A stretch of DNA of 64,000 nucleotides from contig JAJDEN010000045.1 in NCBI GenBank assembly GCA_029259775.1, positions 186,001-250,000 of the forward strand, read 5' to 3'. Made by a program: the position numbers and the translations under genes. Below are positions 37,167 through 47,504 of the stretch, one piece after another; positions within the stretch are counted from its first letter, which is position 1; the number at the start of each line of letters is the position of its first letter. The notes under the pieces are model-generated. The model was not told the DNA's origin and did not search any database. It saw only the letters and a program-made list of their open reading frames with translations. Source of the DNA: Planctomycetota bacterium (GTDB taxonomy: Bacteria > Planctomycetota > PLA2 > JAEUHO01).

Positions 37167-40100
37167 TTAGGGCGCGCCGGGTTCGGGTGCGACGTCCTCG
37201 TTCACCTGGCGCAGGTGGACATCACGCTGCGGGAACGGGATCGTGATGCCCGCTTCGCGGAAGCGCTGGTCGATCTCGGCGTACAAGCGGCTGCGGACGA
37301 CGACACCCTCGTCGTACCGCGTGTAGACCCAGAGGTCGAAGTCCAGGCTCGAGTCACCGAAGGCCTGGAACAGGACGCGCGGCGGCGGATCCTTGCGCAC
37401 GCCCGGATCGCCAGCTGCCGCGGTCGAGAGGATCTTGAGCACGAGCTCGACGTCCGAGCCATACGCCACACCGACATTCACCTTGCGTCGCGTCACCAGG
37501 TCGTTCCGCGTCCAGTTCGTGACGTTCTCGGTGATGAGTCGCTTGTTCGGCACGATGATCTGCTGGCGGTCCCAGTTGGTCACCACGGTGCTTCGCACGG
37601 TGATCTGCTCGACCACGCCGCCCGTGTCGCCGACCGTGATGATGTCGCCGACACGGATTGGACGCTCGAGCAGCAGGATCAGCCCACTGACGAAGTTGGC
37701 GACGATCTCCTGCATGCCGAAGCCGATGCCGAACGACACGGCAGCCAAGGCCCAGCCGATGCTGGCGAAGCTGAAGTGGATGGCGAGCAACGCCGCGCCG
37801 TAACCGAACAGGAGGATGGCGTAGCGCAGCAGCGTGACGGTCACGTAGCGGTTGCCGACGTCGTGCGTGCCGGCGGTCGGCGAGGCGAGCGTGTCGAGAA
37901 CCGCGGCCACGTTGCGGCTCACGAAGTGCGCGAAGACGATGTAGGCCAGCGCGCGCAGGAGATCCCAGGCCGTGAGCGCGGTGTTCTCGGACAGCGACGC
38001 CAGCTCGATGCCCTCGAAGAGCGATGCCACCGAGGCATCGAGATCCCAGAGGTCGCCTAGGAGGAGGACCGCCGTGATCACGAGGGCCGTCAACGCCAGC
38101 TGGCTGAGCTGCGACACGACGGACGCGCTCATCTCGCGAGCCTCCGCACCGCCCGACGCCAGGGCCGCGCGTCGACGGACGCCCTCGGCCAGGCCGCGGA
38201 TGAGGCGCTTGGAGACCTGATGGAGCCCCAGGAGCAGGAACACGAACGCGCTGGTCTGCAGCGCTCCACTGAGGAAGAGCCGTGCGCCGGTACGGTAGCC
38301 GAGTACGTCCATCACGACGATGCCGAAGAGCGCGATGATCGCCAACGGCGCAAGCAGGCGGCCCAGGCGGCGCCAGAACAGCGCGTCGCGCCCGAGCGTT
38401 CGGAGCAGGGTGCCCGACGGCTGGATGAGCCGCGCCAGCGCGATGGCAGCGATCAGTGCGAAGGCCGTGTGCAGCACGCGGGGCAGCGCGGCGAGTTCGA
38501 AGGGAGCGGCGGAGAGGACGGTTGCCGGTACGGCGAGCCCGATCAGGCCCCAGAGCAACCAGCGACCCGCGCGGCGGAACTCGCCGGCGAGCGCGGGCCC
38601 CATGCCGAAGCGCGCCACGGCCACGCCGTCGGTCCGGAACAGCCGCCACGTCAGGCGCGCCCCGAACCAGAGGCCCGCGACCTGGAGCAGCGGCTCGCCG
38701 AGGACCTGCCCGACGCCCCGAGGCACGCCCAGGACGCGCAGCAGGAGGACCGCGAGGGCGAGGTAGGCCGGCAGCAGGGCGGACCGCCAGGTGGCGCTCC
38801 ACAACGCCCGCAGCGCAGGCAGCCGCGCCTCGCCGTTCGTCGGATCGCCACCGGCTGCGCGGATCGCGCGCGTTGTCAGGTAGAGCAGCACGAAACCGAG
38901 CACGATCAGGAGCGTGAGGATGCCGTGCGGGAGCGGAGCCCGCTCGTACCAGCCCACCAGCGGCTCGCCGACGGCGGGCCCGGTCAGCACCGCGCCCACC
39001 TGGGGGATGTCCGAGACAGCCTGCTCGAAGGTCGCGGGACCGAGCATGTCATCGCTGCGCACCCAGATGAGGCGCGTCAGGACGAAGGCGCCGAGCGTAC
39101 GCAGCGCGTCGACCCGGCCCTGCGTGGCCTGGCGGAGGTCCTCGAGACGCTTGAGGTTCCCATCGATCGTGGCCAGCCGCGTTCGCAGGGCGGGAATCAG
39201 ACCGTTTTGACCGAGTACCGCCAGGGAGAACACGATGCGCGCTTCGTCTTCTCGCCGCGGCGCGGCTGCACGGACCCGCTCGAGGAAGGCAGCGAGCTCG
39301 GCGTTCTCCTCGGTCGGCACGTCGAGCCGCCAGAGGCGTTCCAGCAGCCGGCTGCGTTCTGCCTGCGTGGTCGCGATCTCACGATGCAGTTCCGGCAGGC
39401 GCTGCCCGAGCAGGGCGTCGAGCTGGCGGCGCACGCGCTTGCGCGTCGTGAGCAGACGCTCGGCCAGTTCGGACGGGTCCCCGCCCTCGAGACGCTGGGT
39501 GATGCGCTCGCGTTCCTGCGCGGCAGCGTCACGCGCCTGCTGCGCTTCCTTGATGCGCGCGTCGAGATCCGCCTCGCCGGCCGCGTCCTGACGCGTGTCG
39601 GCGTTGACGAGATCCCGTTCGGCGCGCATGCGGCGACGCAGGCGCCGCACCGGATCCGGGTCGGCCTCGGCGGCGACCGTCGCCGCCTCGGCCTCGCGGC
39701 GCTCTCGCCCGGCGGCGATCAAGAGTTCGCGGCGCACGGCCGCAACGGCGTGCTGGTACCGGACCTGGGCTCGCTCGAGGAGGACGCGCGCGAGGTCGAC
39801 CTCGGCCTGCGCCGCCGGGACCCCATCGCTTTGGTCCAAGTCGGCCTTCGCACGCGCGAGCCGCAGCAGGACGATCCGCTCGGCGAGGCGGGCATTGCCG
39901 CGCAGCAGGGGCTCCCGCACGGCCATGGCGACCGGGACCGGGGCCGTGCGTTCGGCTTGCGCGGCCGCCAGTCGTTCCGGCAGCTCCCGCTGGACCTCGC
40001 GCACGAGCCGCTGGCGGCGATCCCGGGTCTGGGACAGCGTCCGCTGCGCACCGTCCAGCACGTCCTGGGCGCGCTTGAGGCCATCGTCGTAGCTTGCGAG

Positions 40101-40478
40101 ATCTGCGGACGTGCGCGGGCGCACATCGTCGAGATCCACCGGCCGACGAAGCAGGGCGTCGATCTCTTCACGGCGCCGCGCGGTCTCCGCGTCACGCCGA
40201 GCCTCATCGGCTGGACCGGGCACGACGCGCGGTTCCACGACCGTGGCCAACTCGCCCAGCAGCTTGAGCCGGCGCGTGAGGGCCTCGCGGTGAGCGGAGG
40301 TCGCCTCGTCGGTGGCGTCACCTACCGCCGCAAGTGCTGTCTGCGTGCGTTCGAGGGCCTGCTTGACCGCCGCCGGATCGGGCTGCTCGAGATCCCACGG
40401 GTCCTCCGCGTGGGCGGCCGGGGCCGCAAACACGAGGGCGAGAAGGAGGGTCAGGCACGTGAGCGAACGAGGAAGCAC
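37167..40478 (-). CDS. MscK/MscM-like mechanosensitive channel
   Basis: A 1103-residue MscS-superfamily channel of the large MscK type. A signal peptide comes first (LTCLTLLLALVFAAPAAHA). A very long periplasmic coiled coil follows (about 40-440; Arg/Glu/Ala-rich, with RLVREVQRELPERL), then about ten membrane helices. The MscS core lies from about residue 880 to 1080: the pore helix region GWALAAVSFGIGFGMQEIVANF, LLERPIRVGDIITVG, and the beta domain with IIVPNKRLITENVTNW. The protein releases solutes under hypo-osmotic shock. The GTG at 40478 was chosen because the signal peptide starts there. It is on the same strand as mgtE and diverges from the VIT-VWA gene. Confidence 0.9.
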   Translation of the reverse strand: MLPRSLTCLTLLLALVFAAPAAHAEDPWDLEQPDPAAVKQALERTQTALAAVGDATDEATSAHREALTRRLKLLGELATVVEPRVVPGPADEARRDAETARRREEIDALLRRPVDLDDVRPRTSADLASYDDGLKRAQDVLDGAQRTLSQTRDRRQRLVREVQRELPERLAAAQAERTAPVPVAMAVREPLLRGNARLAERIVLLRLARAKADLDQSDGVPAAQAEVDLARVLLERAQVRYQHAVAAVRRELLIAAGRERREAEAATVAAEADPDPVRRLRRRMRAERDLVNADTRQDAAGEADLDARIKEAQQARDAAAQERERITQRLEGGDPSELAERLLTTRKRVRRQLDALLGQRLPELHREIATTQAERSRLLERLWRLDVPTEENAELAAFLERVRAAAPRREDEARIVFSLAVLGQNGLIPALRTRLATIDGNLKRLEDLRQATQGRVDALRTLGAFVLTRLIWVRSDDMLGPATFEQAVSDIPQVGAVLTGPAVGEPLVGWYERAPLPHGILTLLIVLGFVLLYLTTRAIRAAGGDPTNGEARLPALRALWSATWRSALLPAYLALAVLLLRVLGVPRGVGQVLGEPLLQVAGLWFGARLTWRLFRTDGVAVARFGMGPALAGEFRRAGRWLLWGLIGLAVPATVLSAAPFELAALPRVLHTAFALIAAIALARLIQPSGTLLRTLGRDALFWRRLGRLLAPLAIIALFGIVVMDVLGYRTGARLFLSGALQTSAFVFLLLGLHQVSKRLIRGLAEGVRRRAALASGGAEAREMSASVVSQLSQLALTALVITAVLLLGDLWDLDASVASLFEGIELASLSENTALTAWDLLRALAYIVFAHFVSRNVAAVLDTLASPTAGTHDVGNRYVTVTLLRYAILLFGYGAALLAIHFSFASIGWALAAVSFGIGFGMQEIVANFVSGLILLLERPIRVGDIITVGDTGGVVEQITVRSTVVTNWDRQQIIVPNKRLITENVTNWTRNDLVTRRKVNVGVAYGSDVELVLKILSTAAAGDPGVRKDPPPRVLFQAFGDSSLDFDLWVYTRYDEGVVVRSRLYAEIDQRFREAGITIPFPQRDVHLRQVNEDVAPEPGAP

Positions 40479-40654
40479 GGCGGGATCCCTGCGCGTGGCG
40501 CATCGCGCGCGGCGACCTACCGCGCGCGACCGAGAGCCTACGTCCCCGGGTGGCTCCGGGTACCCCGTGCCCGGTAGAAACCGCGCTGCGTGGGAAGGGC
40601 GCAGGAACCTGGCCCAGGACAGCGTGTCCAACGGGGTCTAGGAGACCTCCCCAC

Positions 40655-42988
40655 ATGCTGCGCTTGTCCCTTGCCCTGCTGCTTCCCGCCCTCCTCATCG
40701 CTTCCATGGCCCTGTTCGCTGCGCCCACGGCCCAGGCCAACGGGATCCTGGTCGCCGACGCGCCCGGCCTCGTCCCGGATTTCCCGCGCCGGCAGCCCCA
40801 TCGACACATCCGCCGCGTGCCGCCCGTCCGCCTCAAGGGCCACAGCGTCACGGCCAGCCTGAACGACCGCATCGCGTCGGTCACGGTCGAGCAGGTGTTC
40901 CACAACCACAGCGGACGTCAGCTGGAGGGCACCTACCTCTTCCCGCTGCCTGAGGGCGCCGTCGTTTCCAAGTTCGCCATGACCATGTTCGGCAAGATGG
41001 TGCAGGGCGAGATCATCGAGCGGAACAAGGCGCGGGCGATCTACGAGAGCATCGTCCGTCGCCGCCGTGACCCCGGCCTGCTCGAGTACATGGGCCGCGG
41101 CCTGTTCCGGGCGCGCGTGTTCCCCATCGAGGCGCACAAGGACCTCACGATCCGCATCAGCTACCAGCAGGTCCTGCCCGAGGACGGCGGCACGATCGAG
41201 TTCCGCTACCCCCTGGCCACCGACCGCATGAACACCTCCGTGGTCGAGAACGTGAACGTGAACCTCGAGGTGCAGAGTTCGGTGGACATCAAGACGATCT
41301 ACAGCCCGTCGCACACCATCGAGATCAAGCGCGACGGCGAGAAGGGTGGCCGCGTCTCCTTCGAACGCACTCGCCAGCGTCAGGACCGCGACTTCCTGCT
41401 CTACATCGGACGAAGCCCGGACGCCGTCGGCTTCTCCCTCCAGAGCCACAAGGAGGCCGGCAAGGACGGCACGTTCATGGCCGTGTTCGCCCCGCGCATG
41501 CGGGTCGAGGCGAAGGACCGTGTGCCGAAGGACGTCATCTACGTCGTCGACAAGAGCGGCTCCATGGCCGGACCCAAGATGGACCAGGCCAAGAAGGCGC
41601 TGCAGTACGGCGTGCGCATGTTGCGCAAGGGCGATCGCTTCAACGTGCTGTCGTTCTCCTCGAACATCTACCCGTTCCGCGATGCGCTCGTGGACGCGAC
41701 CAAGGAGATGAAGGAAGCGGCCGTCAAGCACATCGAGGGCCTCGAACCCGCCGGCGGCACCAACATCGACGGCGCGCTCCAGCAGGCGCTCGCCATGCGC
41801 AAGGGCGAGCGCCTCTTCATGGTCGTGTTCCTGACCGACGGCAAGCCGACGTTCGAGGAGCGCAACCCCGACAAGATCGTGGCGAACGTGAAGGCCGCGA
41901 ACTCGGCGAACACGCGCATCTTCACCTTCGGGGTCGGCTACGACCTCGACGTGCATCTGCTCGACCGCATCGCCGAGACGACGAACGGCACGCGCGACTA
42001 CGTCGCGCCGGGCGAGGACATCGAGGTCGTCACGGGCCGCTTCTTCCGCAAGGTCGACCAGCCGGTCTTGAGCGACGTGAAGCTGGAGCTCGGCTCGGGC
42101 GTCTACGACGTCTATCCGAAGCGCCTGCCGGACCTCTTCGCGGGCGGCCAGGTGACCATCTTCGGCCGCTACAAGGAGGCCGGGGACAAGACCCTCCTCC
42201 TACGCGGCAAGCTCGGCGCTCGCGAGATCGTCTACGAGCACAACAGCAACTTCACGGCGAAGGACGGCGCGGACTACCTGCCGCGGCTCTGGGCGCACCG
42301 CAAGGTCGCGTTCCTGCTCGACGACATCCGGTTGCGTGGCCAGAACAAGGAACTCGTCGACGAGATCATCAGGCTGGCGACGCGCTACGCGATCGTCACG
42401 CCCTACACCGCAGGCCTCGTCGTCGAAGAGAGCGAGCTCGAGGGGCGCGTGGGCCGCAACCAGCCGGCCGATGCGCGCCTGCGACGCGCCCGCGGTGACC
42501 GGAAACCCGGGAGTCGCTGGGGACGCGGTGGCAGCAAGAGCCTCGGCGGCCTGCTGCCGTCGTCGCCCGGCATCGGCGGCGGGTCCGGGGGCCGCATGCC
42601 GGCACCCGCGCCGGAGGCCAAGTCGAAGGTGGCCGAAGACTCCGAGCGTCTGAAGAACCTCAAGCGGGAGGGCGGCGTGTCCCATGGCGAGGCCGACAAG
42701 GGGGGCAAGGACGACGGTCTGGGTGCCGTGCGCGCCCTCGTCAAGACGGCCGGGGGCAAGACCTTCCAACTGCGTGCCGACGGCGTCTGGATCGACAAGG
42801 CCTACGACGGCACGAAGGAAACGACGAAGGTCGAAGCCTGGTCGCCCGCCTGGTTCGACCTGCTCCAGAAGAGCGACAAGCTTGCCAAGATCCTGGCCGT
42901 GGCCGACAAGCTGATCTTCGTGCATGGCGATGTCGCCTACGAGATCTCCGCGCCGAAGGCCGCCAAGAAGGAGCCGGCCAAGAAGTAG
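40655..42988 (+). CDS. VIT and von Willebrand A domain secreted protein
   Basis: A 777-residue protein with a signal peptide (LALLLPALLIASMALFAAPTAQA). A VIT domain occupies about 50-180 (VEQVFHNHSGRQLEGTYLFP, KARAIYESIVRRRRDPGLLEY). A VWA domain covers about 290-470; its MIDAS is intact (DKSGSMAG with Asp299, GGTNIDGAL, LTDGKP), so it can bind divalent metal and a partner. The C-terminal ~200 residues are low complexity (Gly/Pro/Lys) and then a small domain like ones near the end of planctomycete VIT proteins (FQLRADGVWIDKAYDG). It lies 26 bp before a HEAT gene. Confidence 0.9.
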   Translation: MLRLSLALLLPALLIASMALFAAPTAQANGILVADAPGLVPDFPRRQPHRHIRRVPPVRLKGHSVTASLNDRIASVTVEQVFHNHSGRQLEGTYLFPLPEGAVVSKFAMTMFGKMVQGEIIERNKARAIYESIVRRRRDPGLLEYMGRGLFRARVFPIEAHKDLTIRISYQQVLPEDGGTIEFRYPLATDRMNTSVVENVNVNLEVQSSVDIKTIYSPSHTIEIKRDGEKGGRVSFERTRQRQDRDFLLYIGRSPDAVGFSLQSHKEAGKDGTFMAVFAPRMRVEAKDRVPKDVIYVVDKSGSMAGPKMDQAKKALQYGVRMLRKGDRFNVLSFSSNIYPFRDALVDATKEMKEAAVKHIEGLEPAGGTNIDGALQQALAMRKGERLFMVVFLTDGKPTFEERNPDKIVANVKAANSANTRIFTFGVGYDLDVHLLDRIAETTNGTRDYVAPGEDIEVVTGRFFRKVDQPVLSDVKLELGSGVYDVYPKRLPDLFAGGQVTIFGRYKEAGDKTLLLRGKLGAREIVYEHNSNFTAKDGADYLPRLWAHRKVAFLLDDIRLRGQNKELVDEIIRLATRYAIVTPYTAGLVVEESELEGRVGRNQPADARLRRARGDRKPGSRWGRGGSKSLGGLLPSSPGIGGGSGGRMPAPAPEAKSKVAEDSERLKNLKREGGVSHGEADKGGKDDGLGAVRALVKTAGGKTFQLRADGVWIDKAYDGTKETTKVEAWSPAWFDLLQKSDKLAKILAVADKLIFVHGDVAYEISAPKAAKKEPAKK

Positions 42989-43011
42989 CGCCCGTTACTT
43001 CGCACACCACT

Positions 43012-43049
43012 ACGATGGCCGGCATGCGCGTGTGCATGCCGGCCATCGT
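43012..43049. repeat. 16-bp perfect palindrome spanning a start codon
   Basis: Arms 43012-43027 and 43034-43049 pair perfectly around a six-base loop (GCGTGT). The ATG at 43015 and the alternative starts at 43024 and 43036 all fall inside it. It could hide the start in the mRNA, terminate the upstream VIT-VWA transcript, or bind a dimeric regulator. Confidence 0.9.
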
Positions 43050-44112
43050 CTTTCTGTTGCTGTGCGGCGGCGTGGCTGCTGCGGACGCGAAGACGCTCAA
43101 CGCGGGGCTGAAAGCGATCCGCCACGCGGAGCCCGCCGAACGGATCCGCGGCGTAGGCCTGCTGGCGTCGTGCACGCGTGAACCCGAGCGCAGCAAGGCT
43201 GCTCGCGCCCTGCAGCGCGCGCTCTTCGACGGCAGCGCACCCATCCGCCATGGCGCGGTGGGGGCGTTGGTGCGCCTGAATGCGCGCGCCGCCGCCGGCG
43301 ACATCGTGCGCCTCCTCGAGGTCGAGCGCGACGTCCGTGTGCTGCCCGTGGCGCTGCTGGCCTTGGGCACGCTCCGGGCCGCGGGGGCCGCCGCGACGCT
43401 CAAGCGGCATGCCGCCCATCCCGACGCGGCGGTGCGGGCCGCGTCCGTGGCGGCGGCGGGCGACATCGGCGGGCGCGGCATGCGGCGGCTGGTCCTCAAC
43501 TCGCTGCGCATGGCGGGCGGGGAGGACGGCACGTGGCTCGTGCGGTCGGCGGCGCTGGTGGCCCTGTCCAAGATTGGACGGGCGGAGGACCTCGCGGTCG
43601 TGCAGCACGCCTACGACGCGGGCGGCGGACGCGCCTTCTGGCTGGCCCGGGCCTCCCTTGCGCGCGTCGTGGCGCGCCTGCACCCCAACCCCCAGGGTCC
43701 TCTGGAAGGCCTCTTGGTGGACGTGGATGCGAGGGTGGCGGTCACGGCGGCCAAGGGCCTCGCGGATGCGGGCCTCGTGAGCGTGCTGCTCGCGCACCTC
43801 GGGAACACACAGGCGTCCGTGCGGGCTGCGGCGCTCGGGGGCGTGCGTCAGGCGAAGCTTCGGCAGGCGGCCCCGCGTCTCAAGCACATGGCACGGCGTG
43901 ACCGTTCACGCGGCGTGCGCTGGGCGGCGACGAAGGTGCTGTTCGCGTGGGACGACCCGTACGCGGATGCGTTGATGGTGGACGCGGTGCGCTCGAAGGA
44001 GCCCGCGATCTGGGCGGAGGCCATCGCCCTCCTGGCACGCCGCACCGGCGCGACCCACGCGCGCGACGCGGTGGCGTGGAGCAAGGCTCTCAAGGCCCGC
44101 CGCGCCCGCTGA
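43015..44112 (+). CDS. Secreted HEAT-repeat protein
   Basis: A 365-residue protein with a short signal-like N-terminus (MPAIVFLLLCGGVAAADA). About eight HEAT/PBS-lyase-type repeats follow, for example IRHGAVGALVRLNARAAAGDI, VRAASVAAAGDIGG, VRSAALVALSKIGRAEDL, VRAAALGGVRQAKLRQAA and VRWAATKVLFAWDD. Such superhelices bind other proteins; no enzyme domain is present. The start is uncertain. ATG 43015, 43024 and 43036 are all in frame, none has a Shine-Dalgarno, and all lie within a perfect palindrome. The last one gives the cleanest signal peptide. It follows the VIT-VWA gene by 26 bp. Confidence 0.7.
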   Translation: MAGMRVCMPAIVFLLLCGGVAAADAKTLNAGLKAIRHAEPAERIRGVGLLASCTREPERSKAARALQRALFDGSAPIRHGAVGALVRLNARAAAGDIVRLLEVERDVRVLPVALLALGTLRAAGAAATLKRHAAHPDAAVRAASVAAAGDIGGRGMRRLVLNSLRMAGGEDGTWLVRSAALVALSKIGRAEDLAVVQHAYDAGGGRAFWLARASLARVVARLHPNPQGPLEGLLVDVDARVAVTAAKGLADAGLVSVLLAHLGNTQASVRAAALGGVRQAKLRQAAPRLKHMARRDRSRGVRWAATKVLFAWDDPYADALMVDAVRSKEPAIWAEAIALLARRTGATHARDAVAWSKALKARRAR

Positions 44113-44151
44113 GCCCGCTCGCTGTCGCCTGCACCTGGCCTCGGAAAATTG

Positions 44152-44305
44152 AACCACAGAGGCACAGAGGACACAGAGGTGGCGCGTTGAAGCGGCACGA
44201 CCGTGCCCGTGCGTCCAAGTGAATGACCATCAGATTCCGGACTAGGGCGCCGCCGCACTGCCCGCGACGCTCGGTCAACCGGTTGCCCTCTGTGCCTCTG
44301 TGGTT
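44152..44305. repeat. Element with 19-bp perfect inverted ends
   Basis: A 19-bp sequence AACCACAGAGGCACAGAGG at 44152-44170 is repeated exactly in inverse orientation at 44287-44305. The 116-bp interior has no gene. A CT-rich tract follows (CTCTTCTTCTCTTCC). A divergent half-copy of the same word pattern, also followed by a CT-rich tract, lies at 56945-56996. Confidence 0.9.
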
Positions 44306-44347
44306 GGACTCTTCTTCTCTTCCTCCGCCCGCGCCTAGGATGCCTGC

Positions 44348-45226
44348 GTGACTGACGCCTCCCCGTTCCCGCGTACATCCGCCGCCCTGCGCGCGGCCTT
44401 GGAGGGCTACGGCATCCGGCCGCAGCGTCAGCACGGCCAGAACTTCCTCACCGACCCCAACGCCGTCGACGCGATCGTGCGCGATGCTGAGGTCGGCCCC
44501 GGCGACCGCGTCATCGAGGTGGGCACGGGGCCCGGCCTGCTCACGCACGCCCTGGTCGAAGCCGGCGCCGCCGTCGTCTCGTTCGACATCGATCCCGAGA
44601 TCCAGCGCTTCGCCCGCGAGCAGCGGTCCTGGCCCGACGACGTCCGCTTCGAGACGACCGACGTCCTGGCCGGCAAGCACACCCTCGCGCCCCTCTTCGC
44701 CGACTGCTTCGACGGCGCGCCCCAGGTGAAGCTCGTCAGCAACCTGCCCTACTCCGCGGCCACGCCCATCCTCCTGGGCGTGCTCAGCCTGCCGCTGCCT
44801 CCGGCGCGTCTGGTCGTGATGATCCAGGAGGAGGTGGGGGAGAAGCTGCTCGCCGAGGTGGGGGAGCGTGCCTACGGCGCGCCCTCGGTCAGCGTCGGCC
44901 TCAAGGCCACGGGGCGGATCCTGCGGCGCTTCGGTCCGCAGGTCTTCTGGCCGCGCCCGCGCGTCCGCTCCGCGCTTCTCGAACTCCAGCCGATCCGGCC
45001 GAGTGCGCTCGAGCCGGGCGAGCACGGGCCTTTCGGCAGCTTCGTCACGGCCCTGTTCACGCGCCGGCGGAAGGTCCTCAGCACCGCGCTCCGCGCAGCC
45101 GTGCCCCGTCTGGGCGCCGAGCAGGCCCGGGCCACCCTCGCCGCGGTCGGCATCGACCCGACCGCCCGCGCCGAGTCCGTCGCACCGAAAGACCTGCTGG
45201 CGCTCTTCCGCTCTTCCCCTCGTTAG
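44348..45226 (+). CDS. rsmA: 16S rRNA dimethyladenosine transferase RsmA (KsgA)
   Basis: A 292-residue AdoMet-dependent enzyme that dimethylates two adjacent adenines in the 3' hairpin of 16S rRNA. Visible features are the GQNFLTDPNAVDAIV N-terminus, AdoMet motif I (VIEVGTGPGLLTHAL), the acidic loop (VVSFDIDPEI) and the catalytic NLPYSAATPIL. The C-terminal helical domain has FFxRRK-like FTRRRKVLSTAL. The start is GTG at 44348. It lies 228 bp upstream of dnaG on the same strand. Length is slightly above the family average owing to the Pro-rich N-terminus. Confidence 0.94.
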   Translation: MTDASPFPRTSAALRAALEGYGIRPQRQHGQNFLTDPNAVDAIVRDAEVGPGDRVIEVGTGPGLLTHALVEAGAAVVSFDIDPEIQRFAREQRSWPDDVRFETTDVLAGKHTLAPLFADCFDGAPQVKLVSNLPYSAATPILLGVLSLPLPPARLVVMIQEEVGEKLLAEVGERAYGAPSVSVGLKATGRILRRFGPQVFWPRPRVRSALLELQPIRPSALEPGEHGPFGSFVTALFTRRRKVLSTALRAAVPRLGAEQARATLAAVGIDPTARAESVAPKDLLALFRSSPR

Positions 45227-45454
45227 GTACGAGCAGTCGGCCGGAACGCCGGTCCTGGGGGCGGGCGTCTGTACAATCGAAGACCTGCACATTCGGATGC
45301 AGGACCGTCCCGAGGGCCATGGGCCAGCGCCTCGACCGCATGAGGCCGACAAGGGGATCGGCGTCCGCCCCATCCGATGCCTGTCTGGTCGCGTTCCTTC
45401 ACTCGAGATTCGAGCTGTGCACGGCGACCGAACGATCTTCCTGGGCGGTTTGAC

Positions 45455-47497
45455 TTGGCACTGATTCCCGACCACATCATCGAGCAGGTCCGTGAGGCCC
45501 ACGACGTCGTCGACATCGTGCGGCGCACGGTCGAACTCAAGCAAGCGGGCAGTGGCTTCAAGGGACTGTGTCCGTTCCACGACGAGAAGACACCTTCGTT
45601 CACGGTCTCGCCGACGCGCCAGACCTTCAAGTGCTTCGGCTGCGGCAAGGGCGGCAACGTCTTCGGTTTCCTCATCGAGACCGCCGGCCTCAACTTCCCG
45701 GAAGCCGTGCGTCAACTCGCCGAGGAGCGCGGCATCGTCATTCCCGACGACGGCCCGCAGGATCCAGAATTGGATCAGCGCCGCGATCGCATGCGCGCCG
45801 CGCTCAAGTTCGCCCACACCTACTTCGCTCGCATGCTCAACACCGACGTCGGCCTGGAGGCGCGCAACTACCTCGAGAAGCGCGGCTACGACGAGCAGGC
45901 CCGCCGCGAGTTCGGCTTGGGCTACGCGCCCGCGGAGTGGAGCGGCCTCATCGACGCGGCCCGGGCCAAGGGCATCTCCGAGAAGGCCCTGGACGAGGCG
46001 GGGCTCGTCCGCCCGCGCAAGGAGCGTGACGGCTTCTACGACTACTACCGCCACCGAGTCATGTTCCCGATCGCGGATGCGCGTGGACGTCTCGCGACGT
46101 TCGCGGGTCGCGCGATGGATCCCGATGATCCGGCCAAGTACATGAACGGTCCGGGGACGGACCTGTTCCGCAAGTCGAACGTGCTCTACATGCTTCACCG
46201 CGCGAGTCCGGTGATCCGCAAGCGCGGCGAAGCCCTGCTCATGGAGGGCTACACCGATGTCCTCATGTGCCACCTGCACGGCTTCGGCAACGCGGTCGCC
46301 GGCATGGGCACGGCCTTCACCGACGGCCAGGCGCGCCAACTCAAGCGCAGCGCGGAGCGCATCGTCCTCGTCTACGACGCGGACGACGCCGGGCGCGCCG
46401 CGGCCGAGAAGTCCGCCGAGATGTTGCTCCAAGAGGGGCTCGAAGTGCGCGTCGCCCTCCTGCCGGAAGGGCGCGACGTCGACGAGATCCTGCTCGAGGA
46501 GGGGCGCGAGGCCTTCGAGGCCGTGCTCGCCGACGCTCCCGAGTTCTTCGAGTTCAAGCTGAGCATGCTCGGCACCCGACACGACCTGGACGCACCGCGC
46601 GGCCGTGCCAAGGCCTCCGAGGCACTCGTGGCATCCATCGCCAAGGTCCCCAGCCCGATCGAGCGCGACCAGCTCGTCCGCATGGTGGCCGAGCGCCTCG
46701 GTGGCGGACCCGACACCGAGGCCGTCCTGCGCAAGGAGCTGAGCCGCCGGCTGACCTCGCGTGGCCCGGGGCGACGCGGACCGGCAGCTCGCCGCACGCC
46801 CGCCGCGCCGAGCGCTCCGCCGCCCGGCACGGGGCCGATGGGCACGACGCCGATGGACGGGCACGTCGAGGAGTTCCTGGACACCTCGCCCATGGCGCCT
46901 GAGGGAGCCGCAGACGCTCCTCCGGTACCCGCCGCGCCGGCCCGACCCGCCGACGCGTTCAGCCGCATGACGAGCTCCTTGCAGGAGCGCGACGAGCTGG
47001 ATCTGCTCGCTGCCGCCCTCGAGCTTCCGGTCCTTCGGGACGCGATCTTTCGCGCCGCGGGGCCTGAGGAATTCACCGCTCCCGCTCGGGAGCGGCTGTA
47101 CAACGCCCTGCTGTCCATTCAGGAGCAAGGCGGAGAGATCGATCCCAGGAGCGTTCACACGCAATTTCAGGCCGACCCCGAGGTGGTGGCCGTGATCGCC
47201 GGACTGCCGGAGCTCACGTCGCCGAGGGGGGCAACCCTGGAAGAGCGCGTAACCTCCTGGATTGCCACCACGGAACAGCACCGGCTGCAGATCCACCACC
47301 AGCGCGAGACCGCGCGCCTCGCTCGCGGCGAGGCCGCAAGCGTCGACGTGGCGGAGGATCTGGATCCTGATGGTTCCTGGTACGGCGACGACGCGGCGAC
47401 GCGCGTGGCCGACGGCGACGCGATCTCGACCAACCCTGTCAGAGTCACTCTCAGAGGTGGCGGTGCGCACGACGGTGCGGCCGACCCGGAGGCGTAA
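45455..47497 (+). CDS. dnaG: DNA primase DnaG
   Basis: A 680-residue primase that makes RNA primers at the replication fork. The zinc-binding domain ([11 protein letters not shown] and CFGCGKGGN) sits at about 40-70. The RNA polymerase core has [15 protein letters not shown] and [16 protein letters not shown]. The Toprim motifs are [11 protein letters not shown] and [12 protein letters not shown] Pro/Ala-rich linker leads to a C-terminal helicase-binding domain. I chose the TTG at 45455, giving MALIPDHII, since family members start with this string. An in-frame ATG at 45377 would add 26 unlike residues. It is followed by rpoD after 7 bp, the classical dnaG-rpoD arrangement. Confidence 0.92.
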   Translation: MALIPDHIIEQVREAHDVVDIVRRTVELKQAGSGFKGLCPFHDEKTPSFTVSPTRQTFKCFGCGKGGNVFGFLIETAGLNFPEAVRQLAEERGIVIPDDGPQDPELDQRRDRMRAALKFAHTYFARMLNTDVGLEARNYLEKRGYDEQARREFGLGYAPAEWSGLIDAARAKGISEKALDEAGLVRPRKERDGFYDYYRHRVMFPIADARGRLATFAGRAMDPDDPAKYMNGPGTDLFRKSNVLYMLHRASPVIRKRGEALLMEGYTDVLMCHLHGFGNAVAGMGTAFTDGQARQLKRSAERIVLVYDADDAGRAAAEKSAEMLLQEGLEVRVALLPEGRDVDEILLEEGREAFEAVLADAPEFFEFKLSMLGTRHDLDAPRGRAKASEALVASIAKVPSPIERDQLVRMVAERLGGGPDTEAVLRKELSRRLTSRGPGRRGPAARRTPAAPSAPPPGTGPMGTTPMDGHVEEFLDTSPMAPEGAADAPPVPAAPARPADAFSRMTSSLQERDELDLLAAALELPVLRDAIFRAAGPEEFTAPARERLYNALLSIQEQGGEIDPRSVHTQFQADPEVVAVIAGLPELTSPRGATLEERVTSWIATTEQHRLQIHHQRETARLARGEAASVDVAEDLDPDGSWYGDDAATRVADGDAISTNPVRVTLRGGGAHDGAADPEA

Positions 47498-47504
47498 CTG
47501 CATT

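Noticed and set aside
45272-45277. TACAAT as a -10 element for dnaG-rpoD.
   Set aside because: No convincing -35 box at the right distance; a single hexamer in 228 bp is not enough.
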